Below are positions 45,175-57,328 of a DNA stretch of 64,000 nucleotides, in pieces. Within the stretch, counting starts at the first letter, position 1. Each line of letters opens with the position of its first letter. The DNA is from Micromonospora chersina (GTDB lineage: Bacteria > Actinomycetota > Actinomycetes > Mycobacteriales > Micromonosporaceae). The notes beneath the pieces were generated by a model, which was not told the DNA's origin, did no database searches, and saw only the letters and a program-made list of their open reading frames with translations. Made by a program: the position numbers and the translations under genes. The stretch is taken from positions 1 through 64,000 of the forward strand of contig NZ_FMIB01000002.1 of NCBI RefSeq assembly GCF_900091475.1. Reading direction: 5' to 3'.

Positions 45175-46074
45175 GTGCGATCAGCCACCACCACCCGTCC
45201 CCGTACCCCCGTCACCGCCCTGGCGCGGCTCGCCGTGGCGGCCGTCCTGGCCGTCGGCGGCGCCGTGGCCGTCCCGGCCGGCGCGCAGGCCGCCGACAAC
45301 CCCTACGAGCGCGGACCCGCGCCCACCAGCGCCATCCTGGAGGCCAGCCGCGGCCCCTTCGCCACCTCGTCCTACAGCGTCTCCTCGCTGAGCGTCACCG
45401 GCTTCGGCGGCGGGGTCGTCTACTACCCGACCAGCACCAGCGAGGGCACCTTCGGCGCCATCGCCATCTCGCCCGGCTACACGGCCACCTGGTCGAGCCT
45501 CAGCTGGCTCGGACCGCGGATCGCCTCGCACGGCTTCGTGGTCATCGGCATCGAGACCAACACCCTGCTCGACCAGCCCGACAGCCGGGGGCGCCAACTC
45601 CTGGCCGCGCTGGACTACCTGACCCAGCGCAGCAGCGTGCGCGGCCGCATCGACGCCAGCCGGCTCGCCGTGGCCGGGCACTCCATGGGCGGGGGCGGCA
45701 CCCTGGAGGCGGCCGCCGCCCGGCCGTCGCTGCAGGCCGCCGTCCCGCTCGCTCCGTGGAACCTGGACAAGACCTGGAGCGGGGTGACGGTGCCGACGCT
45801 CATCGTCGGTGGCGAGAGCGACACCGTCGCCCCGGTCGCCACCCACTCGGAGCCGTTCTACAACAGCATCCCGGCGTCGTCCGAGAAGGCGTACCTGGAG
45901 TTGAACGGCGCGAGCCACTTCTTCCCGCAGTCGGTGAACACGCCGATGGCCAAGCAGATGGTGGCCTGGCTGAAGCGCTTCGTCGACAACGACACCCGGT
46001 ACGAGCAGTTCCTCTGCCCGGGCCCGAGCGGGCTGGCCATCGAGGAGTACCGCAACACCTGCCCCAGTTCCTGA
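45175..46074 (+). CDS. secreted cutinase / PET-hydrolase-like polyesterase
   Basis: The protein has 299 residues with a signal peptide (cleavage near AQA-AD, residue 39/40). The mature protein reads like the Thermobifida and leaf-compost cutinases: [31 protein letters not shown] and [18 protein letters not shown]. The catalytic triad is Ser170 in GHSMG, Asp216 in ESDTVAPV and His248 in ASHFFP. Substrate-groove residues Tyr102, Met171 and Trp195 (LAPW) match the positions known to contact aromatic polyesters. A C-terminal pair, Cys281 and Cys296, corresponds to the stabilising disulfide of that family. It hydrolyses ester polymers such as cutin; PET activity is untested. Confidence 0.9.
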   Translation: MRSATTTRPRTPVTALARLAVAAVLAVGGAVAVPAGAQAADNPYERGPAPTSAILEASRGPFATSSYSVSSLSVTGFGGGVVYYPTSTSEGTFGAIAISPGYTATWSSLSWLGPRIASHGFVVIGIETNTLLDQPDSRGRQLLAALDYLTQRSSVRGRIDASRLAVAGHSMGGGGTLEAAAARPSLQAAVPLAPWNLDKTWSGVTVPTLIVGGESDTVAPVATHSEPFYNSIPASSEKAYLELNGASHFFPQSVNTPMAKQMVAWLKRFVDNDTRYEQFLCPGPSGLAIEEYRNTCPSS

Positions 46075-46084
46075 GCCGCGAAAC

Positions 46085-46114
46085 GCGGGGCGGCCGCCAC
46101 GGTGGCCGCCCCGC
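46085..46114 (+). terminator. hairpin terminator after the cutinase gene
   Basis: A perfect 11-bp stem (46085-46095 with 46104-46114) and an 8-base loop lie 10 bases after the cutinase stop. A TACACT -10-like box for the TetR gene follows at 46124-46129, overlapped by an ACAC-TCG-GTGT dyad. Confidence 0.75.
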
Positions 46115-46155
46115 CAACCTGTCTACACTCGGTGTGCACAAAGGAGGCGGACGGG

Positions 46156-46785
46156 ATGGGCGCCACCGGCCGGGTCGACGGACGGACCGCGCGGGCCGCG
46201 CGTACCCGGGCGGCGATCGTCGAGGCGCACCTGGGGCTGGTCGGCGAGGGTGACCTGCGGCCGACGGGCGATCGGATCGCCGAGCGGGCCGGCGTCTCGC
46301 TCCGCACGCTGTGGACCAACTTCAAGGACATGGAGACGCTCTTCGAGGCCAGCGGCGAGGAACTGCTCCGCCGGCAGGACGCCGCGTGGCGGCCCGTCCC
46401 GGCGGCGCTGCCGCTGGCCGAGCGTGTCGACGCCTACTGTCGGCAGCGGGCCCGGCTGCTGCAGCTCATCGCCCCCTCCGCCCGGGCCGCGCAACTGCGC
46501 GAGCCGCTCTCGCCGCAACTGCACCGCAACCGCCTCAAGCACGTCGATCGAGTCCGCAACGAGGTCGAACGGCTCTTCGCGGCCGAGCTGGACCGGGCCG
46601 GTGCGGGGCGGGAGCACCTGGTGCACGCGCTGGTGGCGGCGAGCATGTGGTCGGCCTGGTCCATGCTGCGCGACGGGTTGGGGCTCGACGTGGGCGCCGC
46701 CCGGGCCGTGATGGCGCGCACCGTGGCGGCGTTGCTGGCGGATCCCGCGGGGCCGGCTCTTTTCCGGGAGGTTGCCGAGAGGTAA
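46156..46785 (+). CDS. TetR family regulator
   Basis: The protein has 209 residues, starting at ATG 46156 behind AAGGAGG. The TetR DNA-binding domain is RAARTRAAIVEAHLGLVGEGDLRPTGDRIAERAGVSLRTLWTNFKDMETLFEA, with a helical ligand domain after it. The short dyad over its own -10 box suggests autorepression. It lies between the cutinase and the LuxR gene and may control either. Confidence 0.88.
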   Translation: MGATGRVDGRTARAARTRAAIVEAHLGLVGEGDLRPTGDRIAERAGVSLRTLWTNFKDMETLFEASGEELLRRQDAAWRPVPAALPLAERVDAYCRQRARLLQLIAPSARAAQLREPLSPQLHRNRLKHVDRVRNEVERLFAAELDRAGAGREHLVHALVAASMWSAWSMLRDGLGLDVGAARAVMARTVAALLADPAGPALFREVAER

Positions 46786-46795
46786 AACTGAACGC

Positions 46796-49516
46796 ATGGT
46801 TAGTGCATTGAGAGTGCAAATAACCTTGCACGGTCGCGACGGCGAGTGCCGGGCGATCCGTCACCTTCTCGACGGGCCGGACGGCGGCGCACTGCTCCTG
46901 CACGGCGAGCCCGGCTCCGGACGCGGCGCGCTGCTGGCGTACGCCCGGCGGCACGCCGGGGAGCGGGCCGTCCTCGCCGGCGCCGGGCTGGCCGCCGAGG
47001 CGACCCTGCCGTACGCCGGCCTGCAACGCCTCCTCGATCCGGTGCTCGACCGGTCCGGCTCGCTGCCCGACCCGCAGCGGCGGGTGCTGCGGCGCGCCCT
47101 CGCCGGCGGCGGCTGCCCGGCCGCGCGGCGGCTGGCCCTGGCCACCGCCGTGCTCGCCCTGCTGGCCGCCGCGGCCCGCGACCGCCCCGTGCTGTGCACG
47201 ATGGACGACGTCGACGCGGGCGACCCGGAGACCGCCGAGACGCTCGCCGTCGTGGCCCGCCGGCTGCACCGGCTGCCGGTCGCGCTCCTGCTCACCGCCG
47301 GCGGCGCGGCGGCCGCCGACGGCATCCCGGCCCACCGGCTGTCCCCGCTGGACGAGGAGCAGTGCGCGGCGTTGCTCGCCGACCGCCGGCCCACGCCGCC
47401 GCCGGCCGCGGTGGCCGCCGCCCTGGCGGCGGCCAGCTGCGGCAACCCGCAGGGGCTCGTCGACCTCGCCGACGCGCTCACCCCCGCGCAGTGGCACGGT
47501 GAGGAACCGCCGCCCGCGGGCCCACCGGCCGACGGGGCGCTCGGCGCCGCCTACCGGGCCCGCCTCGACCGGCTTCCCGCGGACACCCGCCGGGTGCTGC
47601 TGCTCGCCGCGCTCGACAGCGACGGGGACCCGGCCACCCTGGCCCGCGCCGCGCGGACCGCCGGACTGTCCGTCGAGGCGCTCGCGCCGGCCGAGGCCGC
47701 CGGCCTGCTGCGCGCCGGCCCGGCGGGCGTGACCTTCCCCAGCCCCCTGGCCCGGACGATGATCGGGGCCGTCACGCCGCTGGCCGACCGGCGGGCGGCC
47801 CACCTGATGCTGGCCCGGGCGCTGGACGGCCGGCCGCTGCGCCGGGCCCTGCACCGCGCCGCCGCCACCGACGGCCCCGACCCGGCCCTCGCCGACGAAC
47901 TGGAGGCGGCGGCCGCCGACGACGCCGACCGAACCGACGCCGCCGCCGCGCTGCGCCGCGCCGCCGAACTCAGCGACGACCCCGCCCGCACCGTCCAACG
48001 GGCGGTCGCCGCCGCCCGCTGCGCCTGGACGGCCGGCCACCCCGACGAGGCCCGACGCCTGCTCGCCGGGCTACCCGCCGACCCGGTCGCGGCCGGCCAC
48101 GCCGACCTGCTGCGCGGCGAGCTGCAACTGCGCTGCGACGCACCGACCACGGCGGTCGCCACGCTTCTCGCCGCCGCCCGGGCGGTCGCACCGGTCGACC
48201 GCGGTGCGGCCCTGCTCGGCCTGGTCCGGGCGGGCGAGGCCATCTGCCTCACCGGCGACCACTACCGGTACGCCGAGGTGGCCCGACGGGCGTGGGCGCT
48301 GCGCCGACCCGGCGACCCGCCGGCCCTGGAACTGCTGACCACGTTCGCGGCCGGCGTCGGGGCGACCCTGCGCGGTGACCACGACCAGGGTGGACCCGCC
48401 CTGCGCCGGGTCGTCGTGCTGGGCGGTCGGCTGGCCGGACCGGCGCTCACCCCGGCCGCGCTGCTCTGTGGCGCGGTCGCCGGACTGCTGGTGGCCGTGG
48501 ACGGCGCGGCGCACCGGCTCGCCGACCGCGCCGTCGAGCTGGCCCGGGCCCGCGGCGACCTCTCCGTGCTGCCCCGCGCCCTGGAGCTGCGGGCGGTCGC
48601 CGAGTACTGGCTGGGCCGGCACGCCACGGCCGCCGAGACCGCCCGCGAGGGGCTGGCGACCGCCCGCGCCACCGGCCAGCGCACCTGCGCCCGGGTCCAC
48701 CTGGGCATCCTCGCCGTGCTGGCCGCCGTACGGGCCGACCGGGCCACCAGCCTCGCCCGCATCGCCGAGATCGGCGACGGCGCCACCCCGGGCAGCCGCC
48801 CCTACGCGTACGCGCAGTGGGCGCTCGGCGTGCTCGACCTCGTCGACGGCCGGCACGCCGACGCGGCCGCCCGGCTGGCGTCGCTGGCCCGCACCGGCAC
48901 CGCCCGAGGTCAGGTGCTCGTGCAGGTGATGGCCACGCCCTACCTGGTGGAGGCCGCCGCCCACGACGGCGGGCGGCCCACCGCCGCGCTCGCCGTCTTC
49001 GACCGCTGGGCCAGCAGCACGGCCAGCCCGTCACGGCGCGCGCTCTCCGCCCGCTGCCACGCGCTGCTGGCGCCCCGGGGCAGCGCCGAGGCCGAGCGGG
49101 AGTTCCGCACGGCGCTGCGGCTGCACCCCACCGACACCGACCGGTTCGAGCGGGCCCGCACCGAGCTGCTGTTCGGCCGGGACCTGCGCCGGGCCCGCCG
49201 GCCGCGGGACGCCCGGGCGTACCTGCACCGGGCACGGGAGACGTTCACCCTGCTCGGCGCGACGGTCTGGGCCGAACAGGCCGGCGCGGAGCTGCGCGCG
49301 GCGGGGGAGTCGGTCGGCTTCTCGCACCGGCCGCCGGCGCAGCTGCTGACCGGCCAGCAGCTGCACATCGCCCAACTCGTCGCCGAGGGAGCCACCAACC
49401 GGGAGATCGCCAGCCGGATGTCGCTCTCCACCCGGACCATCGACCACCACCTGCGCAACATCTTCCACCGGCTCGGCGTCCGCTCCCGCACCGAGCTGGC
49501 CCGCCTCTTCGCCTAG
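46796..49516 (+). CDS. large ATP-binding LuxR-family (LAL) regulator
   Basis: The protein has 906 residues. The N-terminal AAA-like domain has Walker A GEPGSGRGALL near residue 40 and Walker B VLCTMDDVDAGD. A long helical TPR-like middle follows. The C-terminal LuxR helix-turn-helix is LTGQQLHIAQLVAEGATNREIASRMSLSTRTIDHHLRNIFHRLGV. The ATG is 10 bases after the TetR stop. LAL proteins often act as cluster activators, and this one sits at the left edge of the Dpg cluster, but it might equally serve the cutinase. Confidence 0.9.
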   Translation: MVSALRVQITLHGRDGECRAIRHLLDGPDGGALLLHGEPGSGRGALLAYARRHAGERAVLAGAGLAAEATLPYAGLQRLLDPVLDRSGSLPDPQRRVLRRALAGGGCPAARRLALATAVLALLAAAARDRPVLCTMDDVDAGDPETAETLAVVARRLHRLPVALLLTAGGAAAADGIPAHRLSPLDEEQCAALLADRRPTPPPAAVAAALAAASCGNPQGLVDLADALTPAQWHGEEPPPAGPPADGALGAAYRARLDRLPADTRRVLLLAALDSDGDPATLARAARTAGLSVEALAPAEAAGLLRAGPAGVTFPSPLARTMIGAVTPLADRRAAHLMLARALDGRPLRRALHRAAATDGPDPALADELEAAAADDADRTDAAAALRRAAELSDDPARTVQRAVAAARCAWTAGHPDEARRLLAGLPADPVAAGHADLLRGELQLRCDAPTTAVATLLAAARAVAPVDRGAALLGLVRAGEAICLTGDHYRYAEVARRAWALRRPGDPPALELLTTFAAGVGATLRGDHDQGGPALRRVVVLGGRLAGPALTPAALLCGAVAGLLVAVDGAAHRLADRAVELARARGDLSVLPRALELRAVAEYWLGRHATAAETAREGLATARATGQRTCARVHLGILAVLAAVRADRATSLARIAEIGDGATPGSRPYAYAQWALGVLDLVDGRHADAAARLASLARTGTARGQVLVQVMATPYLVEAAAHDGGRPTAALAVFDRWASSTASPSRRALSARCHALLAPRGSAEAEREFRTALRLHPTDTDRFERARTELLFGRDLRRARRPRDARAYLHRARETFTLLGATVWAEQAGAELRAAGESVGFSHRPPAQLLTGQQLHIAQLVAEGATNREIASRMSLSTRTIDHHLRNIFHRLGVRSRTELARLFA

Positions 49517-49522
49517 GGCTTG

Positions 49523-49561
49523 CAGGTGTGCGACTGCGGACGGTCCGCAGTCGCACACCTG
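49523..49561. promoter_or_regulatory. perfect 18-bp inverted repeat containing a StrR-type operator, possibly also a terminator
   Basis: The repeat spans 49523-49540 and 49544-49561 with a 3-base centre and lies between the convergent LuxR and StrR genes. Inside it is GTGCGACTG (49528-49536), an 11-bp spacer and CAGTCGCAC (49548-49556). StrR of streptomycin producers is known to bind GTTCGACTG-N11-CAGTCGAAC, so the half-site sequence, orientation and spacing all match. As RNA it would also make a strong hairpin able to end either gene. Confidence 0.7.
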
Positions 49562-49573
49562 GGTGTGTCCGGC

Positions 49574-50605
49574 TCAGGCGCTGCGATCGGCGCCCTGCTG
49601 TTCCAGCGTCTCGGCGAACTCCTGCCACTCCTGCGCGCACTGCCGCGCCACGTTGGCGATGACGTACGCGCAGTGCGGCGGTACCTTCTCGACCAGCCCG
49701 TCCCATTCGTTGTTCTGGATGGCGCGGGCGAACATCCAGCGCAGCAGCTCCCGCCCGGAGTCCGTGAAGCGCAGCGACGGGTCCTGCTTGAGCCCTTGGA
49801 GCATGGAGACGAGGTTCGGTCGGGGCGCGGGCGGGGGGTCCTTCGGTTCGAGCGTGAGGTGCGCCCCGCCGGGGCGCCGGTTGGTGGCGCACCGGGCGGG
49901 CGGCAGCGGGTCCTCGCCCCGTTGCAGCCGGTTGCGCACGTCGCGTGCCGTGGACGGGGACACCCCGGCGTTCTTGGCGATCTCCCGCAGTGACGCGTCG
50001 GGCTGGCTCTTGATGTAACTGACCGCCTTGAGCCGGCCCTCCACGTTGTTCAGTGGCCGGACCCGCCCGTCCCGGCCGATGCGGGCCGTCACCTGTTCGC
50101 CCGCGCCGCCCTGGGACTCCAGGCGGCGGCGGATGTTGCCGATGGTGCGGGCGCTCAGCCCGGTGGACGCCGCGATGGTCCGGTCCGACCAGGACGGGTG
50201 GCTGGTGATGATGCGTTCGGCGGCGGTGGTGCGCTCGGCCACCGACAGCGGCAGGCCGTGCGCGATGTTCGCCTTGACGCCGAGGACGAACGCCTCGCGC
50301 TCGGAGCCCTCGAACATCCGCGCCTCGATGACCTCGTCACCGCGGATCCGGGCGGCGCCGAGGCGGTGCGCCCCGTCGATGACCCGCATGGTGGCGCGGT
50401 GCACGATGATCGGCGGGAGCGGGGCGTCGATGCTGGCCAGCATGCGCGTGTGCTCGGGGTTCTCGCCGTGCAGGCGGGGTGAGTCGAGCATCTGGAGCGA
50501 TTCGACGGGCAGTTGTTCGATGGGCAATTTATCAATCAGTTCGCTGTAATTCTGCTCCGCCTTCATTCGATCAGCGAAATCGTTTACCATCTGATGTTCC
50601 AACAC
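49574..50605 (-). CDS. StrR-family pathway-specific activator (ParB-like domain)
   Basis: The protein has about 343 residues. The start is uncertain: GTG 50605, TTG 50602 (best spaced from a G-run) or ATG 50590. The N-terminal ParB/Srx-like domain reads DSPRLHGENPEHTRMLASIDAPLPPIIVHRATMRVIDGAHRLGAA. It is followed by helix-turn-helix SDRTIAASTGLSARTIGNIRRRLE and a second HTH-like segment ASLREIAKNAGVSPSTARDVRNRL. This is the architecture of StrR, NovG and the activators of glycopeptide clusters. It probably turns on the dpg/hpg genes next door; StrR-type boxes occur at 49528-49556 and 57046-57074. Confidence 0.88.
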   Translation of the reverse strand: MLEHQMVNDFADRMKAEQNYSELIDKLPIEQLPVESLQMLDSPRLHGENPEHTRMLASIDAPLPPIIVHRATMRVIDGAHRLGAARIRGDEVIEARMFEGSEREAFVLGVKANIAHGLPLSVAERTTAAERIITSHPSWSDRTIAASTGLSARTIGNIRRRLESQGGAGEQVTARIGRDGRVRPLNNVEGRLKAVSYIKSQPDASLREIAKNAGVSPSTARDVRNRLQRGEDPLPPARCATNRRPGGAHLTLEPKDPPPAPRPNLVSMLQGLKQDPSLRFTDSGRELLRWMFARAIQNNEWDGLVEKVPPHCAYVIANVARQCAQEWQEFAETLEQQGADRSA

Positions 50606-51385
50606 CAACCCCCCGTTGGCTCTGATTCCCCTCAGCGCGGTGATGTGTCGACCTGGCGTTGAACGGGACCGACCGCTCGCGTAACGCCGCGACGTATCGA
50701 TGACTGACTCTATCCACCACGGGGCTCCGCTGCAAAGTATTGCACGCGGGATTAGTGCGGGACGCGACTGCGGAGCGCTTGACCGCGGCGTCGATCCATG
50801 ATCCGCACGTACGAGTGGCGCGCGAACGGGACACAATACCCAAAGCGCACGGTTCCCGATCGGTGGCGATGCGTGGTGTCCGCCATTCCTGATGAATGCT
50901 GGCGTGACGGTTTTTTCGGACGCCGGGCAGGACCTGGGCGACCGAATCTGCGGCAGATGAGGTGCTTGCCGGGTTCGCAGCGGATGCCGGTACTGACCGG
51001 CTGTGTCCGGACAAATAGGCACGGGATTGCCGGTCTGCGTGCGACTGGACGCCGAAGGCGCCGCACACGGTCCGTCAACCCGCGGCGGTGGCGTTCGCGT
51101 AAATCCCTCGCACATCACGGTTCGGTTAACCAGTAGGAAAAGATTGGTGGACGGGGGCGCCGCCGAGATACGTGCGTAAACGGATACTGCGGAGGGCTGG
51201 CCCGTCCTCCGTGCTTTCCGCCGAATTCGCAGGTCATCGCGCGGTTCCGGCACGGGATTGCGGCGCGTCGAGCGGGTGGCCGGACACATTCGGCCGCCCA
51301 ACCCGCTGTCGGATATCGGCGTCCCGACGCCGTGTGGCGAGCGCCACACATCGGTGGTCTCTCTCGCCGCCCTATTCACAGAGAA
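50606..51385 (-). other. long non-coding region upstream of the StrR gene
   Basis: These 780 bases contain no convincing gene; base composition is visibly less GC-rich than in the neighbours. The region must hold the StrR promoter. A degenerate StrR-like dyad lies at 51039-51066: GTGCGACTG, a 10-base spacer, then GCGCCGCAC, where six of nine bases match the expected half-site. It may allow autoregulation. Confidence 0.45.
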
Positions 51386-51419
51386 GGAGGTGGCGACGCG
51401 TTTTCGCGCCGCCACCTCC
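51386..51419 (-). terminator. hairpin terminator of the dpg-hpgT operon
   Basis: A 15-bp stem with one mismatch (51386-51400 with 51405-51419) and a TTTT loop begin 12 bases beyond the hpgT stop codon. It separates the dpg operon from the StrR transcription unit. Confidence 0.75.
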
Positions 51420-51430
51420 CTCCGAGCGGA

Positions 51431-52756
51431 TCAGGACGCGGCCGCCTCCGCCTCGACGAACCGGGCGAGCCGCGTGACGCCCTCGTCGATCTCCTCCTGG
51501 GTGAGGTAGCTGATCGACAGCCGGATCCCGTGCTTGCCGCCGCCCTCCGGATAGAAGTACGACATCGGCGTCCAGATCACGCCGAAGTCCCGGGCGCAGC
51601 GGGCCAGCGCGGCGTTGTCGGCCCGGAACGGCACCGTCAGGGCGAGGAAGAACCCGCCGGCCGGCCGGTTCCACCGCACGCCCAGTTCGGACCGGCGCGG
51701 CGCCGGCAGCCGCTCGTCGAGCCGCTTCAGGGTGTGCCGCATCGCCTCGCCGTAGTAGGCGGACGTCTCGGCGTTCAGGTCGGCGGCCGTCCCGCCCGCG
51801 GCGAGCAGCATGCCGGCCACCGCGGCCTGGCTCAGCGGCGAGGTGTTCACGGTGACCATGCTCTTGATCTTGCTGAGCTCGTCGGCCAGCAGGCCGGTGC
51901 CGCCCGCGCCGTCCGCGACCTCCTGGTCGGCCACGGCGAAGCCCACCCGCGCCCCGGGGAAGAGCGTCTTGGAGAACGAGCCGAGGTGCACCACCCGCCG
52001 GGCGGTGTCCAGCGACTTGAGCGTGGGCAGTTGGCGGCCCGGGCTCACCAGCCGGTACGGGCTGTCCTCCAGCACCAGGAAGTCGTGCTCCTCGGCAAGC
52101 CGGAGCAACTCGTGCCGGGCCGCCAGCGACATCGACAGCCCCGACGGGTTGGTGTGGTCGGGGATGACGTAGCACGCCCGGGGGCGGCGACCCCGCGCCC
52201 GCTCGGCGCGCAGCGCGGCCACCAGGTCCTCCGGGTGGAACCCGTCCTCCCGCTCCGGCACCGCCGTGGTCGCGATGTCGAGCAGCCGGGCCGCGCCCGT
52301 GATGCCGACGTAGCAGGGGCTGGAGACGAGCAGAGCGTCCTCCGGGCCGCGGATGAGGGCCCGCAGCGCCAGCACCATCGCCTCCTGGCAGCCGACCGTG
52401 ACCACCACCGACTCCGCCGGCACGTCGATGCCCTCGTCGCGGCGCAGCCAGTCGGCGATGATCTCGCGGATCCGGCCGGCTGCCGGGCCGTACTGGAACA
52501 TCGCGTCCTTGATGGCGGCGGGGGAGCGGCCCTGCGCGGCGAGGTGGTCCAGGTACGCGCGGATGCTGTCGAAGACCTGGTCGAGGTCGAAGAACCCGTC
52601 GAACGGGCGGCCGGGCGCGAACGAGATCGCCCGCGGGTAGCGGGAGGTGACCTCGTTGAGGAAGTTCATCGTGTCCAGCAGCGGATCGGAGAGGCTGTCG
52701 TGCAGCTCGTCCCGGCGCAGGACGCGCCCGGAATCCGGATTCGGCAACGTGGTCAT
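51431..52756 (-). CDS. hpgT: HpgT-like aminotransferase for (di)hydroxyphenylglycine
   Basis: The protein has 441 residues, starting at ATG 52756 with GGGAG upstream. It is a fold-type I PLP aminotransferase: FQYGPAAGRIREIIADWL, VTVGCQEAMVLALRALI, DHTNPSGLSMSLAARHELL and the PLP lysine in GSFSKTLFPGARVGF. In glycopeptide pathways HpgT transaminates both 3,5-dihydroxyphenylglyoxylate and 4-hydroxyphenylglyoxylate using L-tyrosine, whose product feeds HmaS. Its place 40 bases after dpgD supports the assignment. Confidence 0.88.
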   Translation of the reverse strand: MTTLPNPDSGRVLRRDELHDSLSDPLLDTMNFLNEVTSRYPRAISFAPGRPFDGFFDLDQVFDSIRAYLDHLAAQGRSPAAIKDAMFQYGPAAGRIREIIADWLRRDEGIDVPAESVVVTVGCQEAMVLALRALIRGPEDALLVSSPCYVGITGAARLLDIATTAVPEREDGFHPEDLVAALRAERARGRRPRACYVIPDHTNPSGLSMSLAARHELLRLAEEHDFLVLEDSPYRLVSPGRQLPTLKSLDTARRVVHLGSFSKTLFPGARVGFAVADQEVADGAGGTGLLADELSKIKSMVTVNTSPLSQAAVAGMLLAAGGTAADLNAETSAYYGEAMRHTLKRLDERLPAPRRSELGVRWNRPAGGFFLALTVPFRADNAALARCARDFGVIWTPMSYFYPEGGGKHGIRLSISYLTQEEIDEGVTRLARFVEAEAAAS

Positions 52757-52795
52757 CTCACTCCCGTCGTGGTGGCGCACCGGTCTGGCGCGGGC

Positions 52796-56745
<3,950 letters not shown>

Positions 56746-56749
<4 letters not shown>

Positions 56750-56808
56750 CGGAAAGTCCATCCCCACATGCGGGGCTTGCTGCGCGGACGGCACACGACC
56801 GTGGTCAT
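56746..56808 (-). CDS. 20-residue upstream ORF coupled to dpgA
   Basis: ATG 56808 has GAGAGG 8 bases upstream. The 20-residue peptide has a basic middle (RPRSKPR) and ends MWGWTFR with two tryptophans; its TGA overlaps the dpgA ATG. The dpgA gene has no strong ribosome binding site of its own, so coupling is likely. A Trp-dependent or starvation-type control is possible but speculative. Confidence 0.45.
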
Positions 56809-57045
56809 GTCGGTCACCCTCTCCAGTCGGACGGCGGGCCCTCCCCGGGCGGTCGGCGGCGCGGGGCCGTCGCGGCGGGTCGGGGAAGCGGGGTCGGGGC
56901 GCGGGCGGCGGGGCGCCCGGGCCGACCGGTCTCGGCGCCGCGTCGGCACCCCGGCGGCGGCGCGGATCGTACTGTGGCACCGCTTCCTGCCCCGATCAAT
57001 CGGGCACGGACCGGCGACCGGGCACAGTGGCCGGTCGCGGCGGGT

Positions 57046-57074
57046 GTCCAACTGACGGCGAAGCGCAGTCGCAC
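57046..57074. promoter_or_regulatory. StrR-type operator in the dpgA/hmaS divergent promoter region
   Basis: GTCCAACTG (57046-57054), an 11-bp spacer and CAGTCGCAC (57066-57074) match the StrR consensus GTTCGACTG-N11-CAGTCGAAC at 7 and 8 of 9 positions. The right half is identical to that of the 49548-49556 site. It is centred in the 520-bp gap between the dpgA upstream ORF and hmaS, suited to activating both directions. Nothing else recognisable was found in that gap. Confidence 0.75.
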
Positions 57075-57328
57075 AGCAACCCTCCCCGGGCCCGTGACCG
57101 GCCCGGTAGCGGCGCATTGATGGACGCCGTGACGGTGGGCCATAGTGACCGTGCGTAGGAAACGGGCAGCTCTCGGCCTCGGCTCCGTCCGGCGGGGCGA
57201 CGGCTGTCGCGCTCGCGCCGGCCTCCGGCCCGGCGGACGGAAACCCCTCTTGGTGATGGTCGGCGGTCCCTGCCGTGTCGGCGTGGACGCGTCCCCTTCC
57301 GCCATCCCCGGCTGCGAAAGGAAGCTCC

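Noticed and set aside
49523-49561. A plain Rho-independent terminator
   Set aside because: The stem could terminate transcription, but the exact 9-N11-9 match to the StrR operator makes a pure terminator reading incomplete; both options are kept in the findings.
49574-50605. Chromosome- or plasmid-partition ParB
   Set aside because: There is no adjacent parA, parS-like repeats were not seen, and the HTH arrangement and neighbours match StrR-type activators.
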